The notes below the pieces were generated by a model. The model was not told the DNA's origin. It made no database searches and saw only the letters and a list, made by a program, of their open reading frames with translations. A program made the position numbers and the translations under genes. 64,000 nt of DNA from Takakia lepidozioides (lineage: Eukaryota; Streptophyta; Takakiopsida; Takakiales; Takakiaceae), in the NCBI GenBank assembly GCA_030704615.1, contig CM060733.1, forward strand, positions 54,498,001 to 54,562,000, given 5' to 3'. Position 1 is the first letter of the stretch; every line of letters starts with the position of its first letter. This document shows positions 54,351 to 64,000 of the stretch, one piece after another.

Positions 54351-56450
54351 CTGCAACCCCAATGGTATAACATGTCAAAAACACTCAGAACCACCATAGA
54401 TCCACTGGATGAGATAACCATGATAGAAAAGTCGGCACAAATGTCACAGAAAAACTAGCTACACAAGGTCAAGCACAATGTGCTGAGGGCACCTTCTTCA
54501 ACACATCTAGGCTCGTTTTGTCCTCTCATGTGTGCGGTGCTTATGTCTGTAGTTTTCAACTCATCCTCCTAAGACCAAGCTGACCCAACCAATTACCTTG
54601 TACGCGCCAGGAAAACCTGTTGGGCAATCCATTTTCACGGCTTGCTTAGGAGGAACAACCTATGATAACGACAGGAAGATCCACATTTGTGGAACAGACA
54701 AACTCCTTCCAGTCATGCATGGCACTGCTGGATCCCTGGAAAGAACTTTTGAGGCCAGTCACCTCCTTCCAGCCGGCTGCCTCTTGTTAGGTAGCAAGTA
54801 CAATACAAGCATGGAGCAGGTCATGCCCAGAGCATCATAGGTAAATTAGTAGACCTCAAGAGCATATATAGTGCCGCCTAAAACTACTTTCTGATATGGA
54901 TGTGTATAACTAGATACACCTGTATCAAAAAGAAGTTGTAGGCTGCATGTGATGCATGCTCTTGAGACTAATGGACCTTTGATGCGATGGGCATGAATTG
55001 CTGCATGTGTGTATTGTAGTTGATAACCAACAAGAAGGAGGTGGCCAGAAAGTGGAGACTGGCCCAGTGATCCAACATTAGTGTTCTTGATTCGTAGGAT
55101 AAGAAACTGAAGCCACACCTTGTCATCAGGGCTGTGCCACCGTTGTGAAAGATCTTTGGAGAACTTTTGCCAGCGCTGTTCCATGCTCCATTGTTGACCT
55201 TCGTTCCAGACACTCCAAGAGCATCAAAGCTCTGACAGGTTCTTTTAGGGAAGGTGCTAGTGTAGCTTTTGATAATGTTCATGCAGGTCACTCTGGGTTC
55301 CATCTCAAGTGGCACAGTGAGGAGCTTGCAAACAGATCCAAACTTACAGATGCTAAACAAGTTTGTCAATGACAAGGCTACCCCTCATAATTAGGCTCAT
55401 TGTGAGTAACACTCACTTTCGACTTGAAAGTCCGAAGGAGCTCCACCACTGACACCAGAATCGGGACTGCAGTCTGATATCCTTGAACCATCACCAGAAT
55501 GTTCTCGATCTTGTGTCACGGCAATTAGCTCGTCTGTCACCCGCGGATTGAACCAACCCTCTCCCCACAGGACCTCTTGTGTGCACTGTTTCCGTGTGCA
55601 GTATGCAGATTTTGCATTTTTCTGTGAAAACCAACCAGGGTGCAGCTGAGCAGCCACAATTTTATCCGAACCACAACCAAAACCCTCCCAAGTGCCTTGC
55701 AAACTCCAGGGAAAAACTGTTAGGCATCCTAATTTCATCCCCTGCTTAGATAGAAAACCAACGATACTGCCTGTAAGAGCAGCTATTGCAAAACAAACGC
55801 AGAATCTGACCAGGGGTACAATCCAGTCCACAACATATCACCATAACATCAGTCCATCAAACTCCCTCCATCACCGGCTCCCTCGTCTCCTACAATCGAA
55901 AATAAACGAAAGCGCACCTTCTCACCGCTGTCGTCCCACAATTGTGAACGTTCTGAAAGCAACTCCTGCCAGCGATGGTCCATGCTCCCTACGGTACAAA
56001 AATCACAGCGAACCCCCTCAAAAAAGAGAACCTCAAGTTGTTTCGTGTCATTGCCTAATTTCATTGGCATCCCTAAAGGCTTGGCAGGCGCCATATCCAC
56101 CACTTGCAGAGGGCCCAAGCACGCTGCCATTCCCGGCAGCCCGCGCTGAGAGGAAGCCGCAGCGGGAGATAGCAAGCCTTTGTTGTCATCCATCCAGGAA
56201 ATGGATGTATAAACCACAACCATAGCGCACTTTCGGGACCGCTTGGGAACCGTACCAGCCCGGTAGTTGCTGGTGTGGGAACTGGATGGACATGGATGAC
56301 CGGTGAGGGGAACGTGAACCTAGTGTGCTAGGCGTAGAGTCAGCTTCATCACAAGAAGAGTTGCAAGAGTAGCCCACTGAAAGCTTCCGCATGATTCCGA
56401 AGAAGTATAAGGAATGGCAAGAATTGGACGTGGGACGATCCAAAATATTG
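54351..56450 (-). other. Upstream exons with degenerate PDF-type modules (5' part of the PPR gene or a separate OSB-like gene)
   Basis: Two more exon-like segments resemble the first half of the PDF motif: 55918-55988 (MDHRWQELLSERSQLWDDSG, acceptor GTAG, donor AAG/GTGCGC) and one ending at 55119 (MEQRWQKFSKDLSQRWHSPD, donor AAG/GTGTGG). A segment near 55640-55550 (AKSAYCTRKQCTQEVLWGEG) resembles the second half, with the PDF tripeptide changed. Two further related pieces (KQGMKLGC near 55750 and KQAVKMDC near 54640) repeat one another. A possible targeting N-terminus (MRKLSVGYSCNSSCDEADST) lies near 56385. I could not build a complete phase-consistent chain, and I found no clear SSB domain. 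Confidence 0.45.
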
Positions 56451-57640
56451 AGTCATTTCTGCAACGGTCGATTTTGAAGAGAGAGAGTGTGATGGCCCGT
56501 TCTCTCCCTATCATAGCCGTTGATCAGCTTTGGCGGAGTAGATTAGATTACTTGGGCTTAAGCCAATAGCGCCGCCGCATATGGCGATGACATGTCAGAC
56601 ACTTGGATGATGTTAAAAGGACTGGGGGTGGCATTTTGGTGTTCATTTCTTGTGTACTGAGTGTGACAGAGATAGTGCTTGTGTGTTCCTGTGTGTTTAT
56701 CGTGCATCCACTACTTCTGTTGGCGGCTCCTCTGCGAATGATTCCCCCTTCGTCGTGAAGCTGCTGCCGAGCCACATCCCCCTAATCAAAGCGTTTCTCA
56801 CCATGTTGTCTGTCTACTGTTGTCTCCCGCTCGTTGCATTACAATTCCTTGTTGTGTGTTTGTGCTATTTCGTGATTCATCATGGTTTCTAAACTTGCTG
56901 CAGGCGATTCATCTTCGCAATTTGCAGCTTCTTCTCCTGCTCGACGCCTCTCTGGTGAGGGCACCAGCTCTCCATCCCCTAGGATGCACCACGCTGATCG
57001 AGCAGACCGTGATTGATAAGGGATAAGGGATAAGAATGGGGTTCAATACCCGTAGATTTCTGGCAGAAGACGCCCACGACTTGGCAATTCTTGACTGCTG
57101 CTGATTATTCCAGTGAAGACTGCTACGCATTAACTCCACAAAGATGTGGCCAGCTGATACGCAAGGAGGGAGGCCAACCGTTTATTCCAACCCCTTAGAC
57201 AGACAGACAGGCAGTGTGGGGAGCAAATCACCGTGCCAATCCCACAACGCCCGAATATCTGTAAAGTGGAAACGTTCATTCTTTTGTCTCTTGTTGTTAT
57301 TGTTTCATTTCCACAATGCCCAGCACCTCTAAGTCTTGGTTGAGGTCCGGGTTTGATAGGATTATGTCCTTAGACGAGGTTCCTTCGGTAATAGGAGGCA
57401 GTGGTAATGATAATAGTAGCATGTCACGAAGAACTTGCGAATCGCTCAGCCAAAACCAGCCCTGAGCATACGCCTGTCTTGAATTCGGCTGTCTCACCTT
57501 GAACTGAGATTCGTTCTAGCCAAGGCGTTTCACTAGTCATATCACCACTGAGTGATGAAAACTCGAACAGGGAGATCCCCGCGAGATTAAACCTGAGTGT
57601 CATCAAACCCTTACCAAAGGAGAGTCCTCTGGAATCTGAC
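56451..57640. other. Intergenic, no supported gene
   Basis: A plus-strand frame from about 56881 (MVSKLAAGDSSSQFAASSPA) runs for only about 44 codons before a stop and could be the start of a decayed mobile-element protein. Nothing else is recognisable. The sequence from 57640 becomes AT-rich. Confidence 0.4.
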
Positions 57641-58146
57641 AGTGAAAACCCTATTTTAAGTAATTCCGAACTTTTGGCTTAAATCCGGACCAAACTTAAT
57701 ATATAACATAATTAAAATTAATTCAGGTATTAATAATAATATCGTGAAACAACTTTCACAAATTGCCACGCGGTTTATACTCAGGACATTTTTTAGACCA
57801 ATCATATTGAGCCCAACAATACGACCATGTGGACCGAGAATGAAGGAGATGGGCAAATCTATTGAGGAGAAGACTGAGAACCAGAAAACCAAAAGAAATG
57901 GGTGTAATGTGAGAGAGGAACTGCAAAGAGAATGAAGCAGTGACATCAGGAAAACTAGGAACTCCGGATGATCACTCAAGGTTCCTGAAACGTTATAGAG
58001 ATGAGGTTCGGAAAAAAGCTGGTGGCTGGCAAAGAAGGTAGATTAATATTTGAAGACTTGAAGAGAAACAAATGGAGAGTGGAGATAAAACATTAGTTTT
58101 ATTCTTGAAAACATGCCGAGGAGTGAACCTCCACAATATGTCCTTG
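57641..58146. other. 3' flank of the transposon-derived gene
   Basis: AT-rich sequence with no supported gene; it includes TTAATTATGTTATATATTAA-like text around 57695-57745 when read on the minus strand. Confidence 0.4.
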
Positions 58147-60759
58147 TCAACCTTGTTCTCCGCCCGAGGTTGCATTGTCTTCATTGTCTGACAGTTGATG
58201 GGCCTCATCCAAATTTGTTCGTGCTTTCTCCGCCTCCACCGCGGTAATTTTCTTAGAGCTATTACGTGTCGTGTTTTTTCTGGCGGGCATTGTCCAAACG
58301 ACAGAGTTAATGTGAATCCACTGAGGGGGATCATCTAGATTGAACTCCCAAACTTTGGACCAACAATCTCTATACCTGTCCAAATCGGAAGGGCTACCTC
58401 CTTTCTTGGGTCTCCACCATTCGACGTGAACCTTCTTAAAATTCCTGGATCCTCTGTCGTGGACCACATCCGATATTGTCATCCCCATCCAAACTGGAAA
58501 CGTCATAGTATCTACTGGTCGAACCAAGATGGATTTAGAGGCTGCTTCGGTCTAAGAGCTCACTCCTCTCGCAGTTAGGAGCGACAGAAAAGCCAGCATC
58601 CACCTGTTTTTGTTTTCCTTCACGCAGTTGTCCAACTGCAGGTAGAGTCTTCGCGGAAGTGGGACTTTTCTTTTTTTCTTCTCCTTATCGCCGAAAGGTT
58701 TCAGGACGTCGAGACACCTCGATTTACCCTTCATGAGAGATTCGAAAAAGGAATTCTGAGGTGGGTGGTCAAAGATGTTACGACTTTTGCGGCAAGAGGG
58801 CTTCTCTAGTTAGCGGAGGCATCTTGCTAGAGAGCCAATTGTGAAGTTCGGGTCTCCCGGCCAGAAGTCCAGAGAGTACTGTCCGTAGGCTCTGTCCCCG
58901 TGGCCGTGGGTGACCATGCCGGTTAGCGAGATTAGAAGCTGACCTAAGCCGGAGACCATCTTGTTCGTCGTCTGCAACCTTGGAATAGTTGTTTTTCGAT
59001 GATCCATCTTGTCATGAATGATGCAGAGGAACTCGGACGGCATCATAGCTGATTTATTCCTCCAGCTGTGATAAAGTCTCATGCAAAACTCTTAAAGCCT
59101 GAGGTGCTTATCAAGTGCTTTCTTGTGCGAGGCCTGTTCATCGCTACGTTTGACCGACTTCTTGATTAAGTCTTTGAGCATCTCACAGTCTGTGCATTTG
59201 GCAATTGTGCTACCACTTTTTTTATCCTCGACATTGGAAAAAATCCGTTGTCTGATTCTGCTGACGACTGCCTGGGAGATAGGCTTCAACCCACATATTT
59301 TACTCGCATGCAAGACAGACAGGGGGAAATGAACCTCGCAAGATCACCCGAGCTTTAATAGTGAGAGGTCTGATACATTGCGTGGAAGCAAAACAAGGAA
59401 GGTCCCAAAAAATATAGAATTCGGAAAGTGGTAAAAAGAAGAAGAATTGACCTCATTATATTCTTCATGAATTTTTTTCCAGTTCAGTTCAGGTGGCAAA
59501 ACTCGAAGAGTATCTCTCCGTCCGTCTCCAATACAGCGGGTCTTATGAGGCATGAGGTCGGAATTTCCGTTTATAATCGACATTAAGTTTCCTTCAACTT
59601 GACGAGTTTGTGAACGGGGCCGTTTCACTCCGGAATTCCCGTGCAACGATGTAACCACACCTTCTCTGCTTAGTTTTTTGTATTCCATGTAGGTTGAACG
59701 ACTGATTCCGTGAATTGTCCACCAAGCTGTCTCACACACACCTCAACATCCTCAATGGTTATGTAGGCCTTTGTCGAAACCCCGTCGATTCGATGAAGTC
59801 TTTTGGGAACATCAAAACCGAGCTCTCTCCGTTCGTCGTAAGAGGATCCCCAATAAGCGGTCCGGATAGCGAGTGTTTTTCTCCAGTCGAAATTATTGGC
59901 AACACTATAAATTGCAACATTGTTTGCTGCTGACTTCTCGAACTGCCTGTAGAGAGAGGCGAGTATTTATCTTTTTAGAATCGTCTTTTTTCGGATTTTT
60001 TTTTTGTCTGTTGAAATGCCGGTATGCTTGTTTTTTCACACTTTTCTCGTTGTGACCAATATCTGTTTGTTCCCGGCTATTGATGAAACTATGAAGCTCA
60101 TGTGACAATGTCCTGCCATTATCAATTAACCGAGTCTGCGTCAATGGCCAGTTCACGAGACACATGAGATTGGCCGAACCGCCATTCAAAATCCTTGTAA
60201 CGAGCACCCCGACGTGATGTTCTCCAACTTTCTCACAAAATATCACCTCGTCAGGATGACATGCTTGAATTATGCCCTCGTACAAAGCACTTAATTCATC
60301 TCCAAGGAGAATACACAATTTATTTCTCCAACTGTCTCTACCCATAGCAACATCGTTATTCGGAGACGGTCTTGACATATCAGATTCAATTTGTTCATTG
60401 AATTTTGGATGGTAATCAGCCGCAGATGTCAATTCGACCTCCGAGCACCGAGGAAACTCATTGTGGGTGTTGGTGTCAGTCCCAGTATCTTTTAAAATTT
60501 GCACCACATCCCAATCGACAGGTGTTCCGATTGCTTCTCCCAAAGAGTTCGCATCCATGTGCGGATATGGCAACGACACAGAAGAATGTGTCGGATCGCA
60601 AGTTACTATAACAACAGATATTGTGGACCCGTTTAGCTGTCGTCCATGGCAACTTCCGCAACCAGTCAGGTTGAGACATTCTGCTGTTGCGACGATAGAG
60701 TTCGAGCCCTGAAGAGTGAGGAAAACTTGTTGACCAGTTTGGAACAACGACATTTCCAC
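58147..60759 (-). CDS. Transposon-derived multi-exon gene resembling DUF7869 proteins
   Basis: Open segments on the minus strand: 60759 to about 59920, about 59728 to 59455, 59313-59092, 59082-58810, 58734-58552 and 58527-58147. The first begins MEMSLFQTGQQVFLTLQGSN and includes VSLPYPHMDANSLGEAIGTP, like the C-terminal region of plant En/Spm-type transposon proteins. The second begins TWWTIHGISRSTYMEYKKLS. The third has a Cys pair before a basic helix (KCTDCEMLKDLIKKSVKRSD). The fourth carries FLCIIHDKMDHRKTTIPRL and SLTGMVTHGHGDRAYGQYSL, the signature I associate with DUF7869 (a transposase-like fold). The last reads KVHVEWWRPKKGG and FNLDDPPQWIHINSVVW. Intron junctions are only partly resolved; one good pair is GAGACAG/CTTGGTGG and AATGAG/GTCAAT. 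The frames look well preserved, so it may be a recent mobile element or a domesticated copy. Confidence 0.6.
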
Positions 60760-61061
60760 GAATCTCGCGCGATCGCGCGTGTATCCTACAGTAGAGATTC
60801 TGGTGATGAATGATTCGGCACTATATCGATGGACACTAAAAAAGAGTGAAACAATAAGTTACTGAAGTTTGTTTAGAAAAACTGAGGATAAAGATGAAAA
60901 GGAACCTCGCGCAATCGCCCGCGTTTAGGGTTATAATGATTTAGAAATTGAAAATAGAACTCGGACTCTCGGATTGTCTACTAGAATATAGAACGTGGGT
61001 CTCTATTGGTCGAAACAGAAATTTGTAGAAAATTAAAGGATCTGCTAAAGCTACGACCCGA

Positions 61062-61301
61062 ATGCACAACATTGTCTACGACTCCATAACAGAAATAGAA
61101 CCACATCGAACTGAGAGGGAAAAAATGGCATGCGTGCACGCGGTAGACTCTTATACGGATTGTCAAACAGTACGAGGTCGACGTGTTCACATTACAGAGG
61201 TGCATTCGGAGTGTCATGGATGGACAAATTGTCGCCCTGGATATGCTCTTTCATGTAATCTAGTGGCTATTATGTGTCATCCAGAGCATAAATTCAAGTA
61301 G
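61062..61301 (+). CDS. Small Cys/His-containing ORF, doubtful
   Basis: 79 codons, MHNIVYDSITEIEPHRTERE..., with several Cys and His residues (CVHAVDSYTDC, SECHGWTNCRPGYALSC, MCHPEH). It lies in the repeat-rich area upstream of the transposon-derived gene, on the opposite strand. No family is recognised. It could be a fragment of a mobile-element protein or chance. Confidence 0.15.
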   Translation: MHNIVYDSITEIEPHRTEREKMACVHAVDSYTDCQTVRGRRVHITEVHSECHGWTNCRPGYALSCNLVAIMCHPEHKFK

Positions 61302-62197
61302 GAGTCTGAAATCCACCGAACATTAATGGGTCCCTAAGTTATTGCGTCCCATGCGAATAACTAACTGATTCGAGATCTGGAATCTGACATCCAAAGCACC
61401 AGAGAAGCAGAAAATCCAATATTGAATTAATTATACAAGAGAAGGAATAGACGGCGACGAAAATGGCCGCCTCTTAAGGCCATTGTGATGAGCCGGCGAC
61501 CATCTATGGCATGGTGACATTAAGTAGCCGCAATGAACGTGGGGCCGTAGATGAGGTGTAGGTAGAGAAAACGTGAGACCGATCAAATCCCAGATGCACT
61601 TCCCGACACCTCATTATTCAACCTATGAATAATATTTTATCATTGGATGAAATAAGAGCCTTCGTGGATAAAACAGACGTATACTGGATGAGATGACTGC
61701 CCTAGTGGATGATTCAACTCCCCTCATGGATGAGCGCCGTCACGGGAACCCGCAATAATTCCAGGGTGTTCACTTTATGAAGGCGTCGGATTGTCGCGCC
61801 GTAACGCTCTGGACAAACTAGTGGAGTATATTCATTACTGACAGTCATGTCGCATCATTGATTGTACCTGCATAAATTTAGGGGTCCTCAGCGAACCGTT
61901 GGGAAACATCCCGCCTTTCATTCATCCATGCACCGAGGCCACAAACCGTAGGATGCGACATAACGCCGACGGTTGAGATCACAGGTGGTAAGGCATATAA
62001 GGAAGAGTGACCGAAATGAGTCTCTTTTTGCATTCATTTGATACACGCGGAAGCCCTGTTCAATTTTGGACTCAAGGAAGAGGTGAGAGAGAGAGCGGCT
62101 GAGCAAGAGAGGCAATGAGGTGGAGATCGAGTAAGCGAGAGAGTGAGGGATTCTTCTGTGGGCTGCAAAGATTGCAAGAAGGTAGAAGTTGCATGCT

Positions 62198-62268
62198 TGA
62201 TTGATTGTTTGCTTGTTTTGATTGTTTTGATTGTTTTGATTGCTTGTTTTGATTTTTGGATTGATTCC
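62198..62268. repeat. TTTTGATTG decamer-like microsatellite
   Basis: GATTGTTTTGATTGTTTTGA repeats imperfectly (unit TTTTGATTG, with variants) between about 62205 and 62268. Confidence 0.85.
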
Positions 62269-62738
62269 AGAGTTAAAGAGGTAGGATGGTCGATAGAAGG
62301 ATTGGGAATTGTAGAAGATTTCGGGATATGTATGCTTTCCTTGAGGAACGACTCCAGATTCGAGACATGAGAAATTCTGATTTCATAGGGTTCGTAGATA
62401 CAGCTGGCAACTGTTTAGGGTTTGCAGCCTATGGTGTAGGCCTCAGTATAGGTACCATGACACAGTCCATTCACGCGCGATCGCGCGTGAACTCATTTTA
62501 CCATGTACAGGTTTGGATATCAAACTGTGTTTTTCGCTTGATTCGGTTATGCACATTATTTCCATGATCTGCATTACGTGCCTCTCGAAGTAGGGATTCC
62601 TAGTGATTTCGTAAGCCGTAAAGAAACCTCGCGCGATCGCCCATGTTTATTTCAGTGATAGTATTGCGGAACATGGTTTAGTTAGGACTTGGAGCGAGGC
62701 CAGTAAGCATTTTCATCAAAGGAATGATCTGAACAAAG

Positions 62739-63645
62739 CACACGCGATCGTGTGTGCTTCATTCAGTAAAAGTCGTCACCTACAAGAGCACTAACCAACA
62801 GTAGGTAATACCAAACTGGGTTGAATAAATCATTCATTAGTAGGACAATAAACTTAGTGTTTTCAATTTTAAGGATTATGCAATTATTGAACCTTGCACA
62901 ATCGCGCTAATTTGACTCCATAGTTTACTGCATTGGATGAGAAATTGAAGATGTGATGCGAAAGAATGCCCTGAAGAAGCACGCGCGATCGCGCGTGCTT
63001 CATTTGGTTGGTACTTGTATTCTAGCGACCAACAACAACACCATTGATACCCAGATGATTAGATGACACATATGAGGATATGTCTGAGTGCATACTCAAA
63101 ACTCTAAAGTGTTTCGGAAGACATTAGTTCACATTATACAATATCAACTAAAATCTTCCGTCGTACGCAGAATATGATAATTCACGTATGTCGTGACATG
63201 GTCACTCTTATGTATGATGGGTGGAGGTGTTCAGTGTGGACACAATAGTACACAATAGTATCCAAATATCAATCCGAAAGTCCAGGGCAGTTTGAAATAT
63301 TACTTGTCGTCAACATCGCTTAGGTTGTTCATCGATTATGTCGACCAATGTTTCTGATTAGACAATGAAGATGTGATGTCCATAAATGGTTAAAAAGAGC
63401 GCGCGCGATCGCGCGTGTTTCATTCAGTGCAAGTCGTCACCTACAGAAGCCCTATCGAACAGTGGCTAATACCTAACTGTACGTGGTCGAAGAAATCATT
63501 CATTAGTAAGACAATAAACTCAATGTTTTCAATTAAAATGATTATGCAATGATTGATCATTGTGCAATCGCGCGAATTTGACTCCGTAGTAAACTACATT
63601 CGATGAGAAATTGAAGATGTGATGCGAAAGAATGCCCTAAAGAAG
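62739..63645. repeat. Diverged direct repeat of about 240 bp (two copies)
   Basis: Copy 1 (62739-62979) and copy 2 (63402-63645) share, in order: a GCGATCG palindrome, CATTCAGT, AAGTCGTCACCTACA, AATCATTCATTAGTA, GACAATAAACT, GTTTTCAATT, ATTATGCAAT, CAATCGCGC, TTTGACTCC, and GAGAAATTGAAGATGTGATG followed by CGAAAGAATGCCCT. Copy 1 ends in the 26-bp palindrome at 62976; copy 2 has lost it. Spacing between copies is about 663 bp. Confidence 0.9.
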
Positions 63646-64000
63646 CAGTCGTTTCAGTCTTATTCTAAATATAAATAAAAACGACTTTCAGTTGGATAAT
63701 CCTCAATGTTCTCAATGTACTTTAATAGTCCTTCCGGTAGACTTCTCGCAGCGGGATGAAATTAGTTCATCTGTGTGGTGTGTCCTCAACTCAATAACGC
63801 GCGATCACGCGTGGTTCTGATGTTTCTACAGCTCAGAAGAATTTTCTTGGGATAATAGATGTCAGGATACTCTTATATGAGTGAAAGAACAAAGTCATGT
63901 ATATGGACTCTGTTCGCCATGCTTAGCAACATCGTTGTTGCTTATAATCGGATTTAACGTTATTGGAGGGAAAATTGTGGACCAAATACACGCGATCACG

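Larger units (their letters stand above)
60760..64000. repeat. Cluster of GCGATCGC-centred palindromes
   Basis: Perfect or near-perfect palindromes around GCGATCGC recur only in this part of the window. Perfect: 60766-60779, 62471-62490 (TCACGCGCGATCGCGCGTGA), 62976-63001 (26 bp) and 63402-63415. Near-perfect or degenerate: 60906-60923, 62629-62645, 62739-62758, 62899-62908, 63561-63575, 63797-63812 and 63989-64000. Pairs share flanks: AACCTCGCGCRATCGCCC at 60903 and 62626, and CATTCAGT after the palindromes at 62739 and 63402. The rest of the interval has no supported gene. Confidence 0.9.

Noticed and set aside
60760-64000. Cyanobacterial DNA inserted in the plant genome, suggested by GCGATCGC sites
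   Set aside because: Surrounding sequence has no bacterial genes, operon-like spacing or ribosome-binding sites. The palindromes sit in AT-rich repeats, so a repeat family is a simpler explanation.
1-64000. CRISPR array, bacterial operon or phage features
   Set aside because: None seen; gene structure is that of a plant nuclear genome, and the regular repeats present lack spacer-repeat organisation.

Overview
This window looks like nuclear DNA of a land plant, most likely a seed-free lineage (bryophyte, lycophyte or fern). The reasons are multi-exon genes with GT-AG introns, a plant RST1, a plant DUF1680/GH127 gene, a nucleotide-sugar transporter, a DYW-type PPR gene with highly repetitive PLS repeats, and plant Ty3/Gypsy (chromovirus), Ty1/Copia, LINE and SINE copies. 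I cannot name the species.

Layout. 1-25,100 is the gene-rich part: a GH127 (beta-L-arabinofuranosidase-like) gene on the minus strand with 11 readable exons (it runs off the left edge), an uninterrupted 1,922-codon RST1/focadhesin homologue, a possible small unrecognised gene, a seven-exon nucleotide-sugar transporter, a membrane-anchored FAS1 protein, and a plastid-targeted RAF1-like protein that stops before the C-terminal beta domain. Related LINE 3' fragments sit antisense in introns of two of these genes. 25,100-28,000 shows no gene I can support. 28,000-45,300 is a mobile-element block: a foldback element, a solo LTR with a 5-bp target duplication, a degenerate chromovirus with its primer-binding site and polypurine tract still visible, a decamer satellite that interrupts its 5' LTR, a second degenerate tandem array, a tRNA-derived SINE-like unit, and a decayed Copia element carrying an insertion of about 1 kb. 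45,400-47,100 is a two-exon alpha/beta-hydrolase-like gene.

51,100-56,450 holds the most unusual gene: a DYW PPR protein whose long exon begins with the second half of an OSB-type PDF motif. The first half of the motif lies on the adjacent upstream exon and joins in phase, and further degenerate copies of the module lie upstream. 57,600-64,000 contains a multi-exon transposon-derived gene resembling DUF7869 proteins. It is flanked by a local cluster of GCGATCGC-centred palindromes and a diverged direct repeat of about 240 bp.

The host genes do not form one pathway: cell-wall and glycan metabolism (GH127, nucleotide-sugar transporter, FAS1), RNA decay (RST1), and organelle functions (RAF1-like, PPR). 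Exon boundaries were placed by eye from splice signals, phase and remembered family alignments. No search was run.
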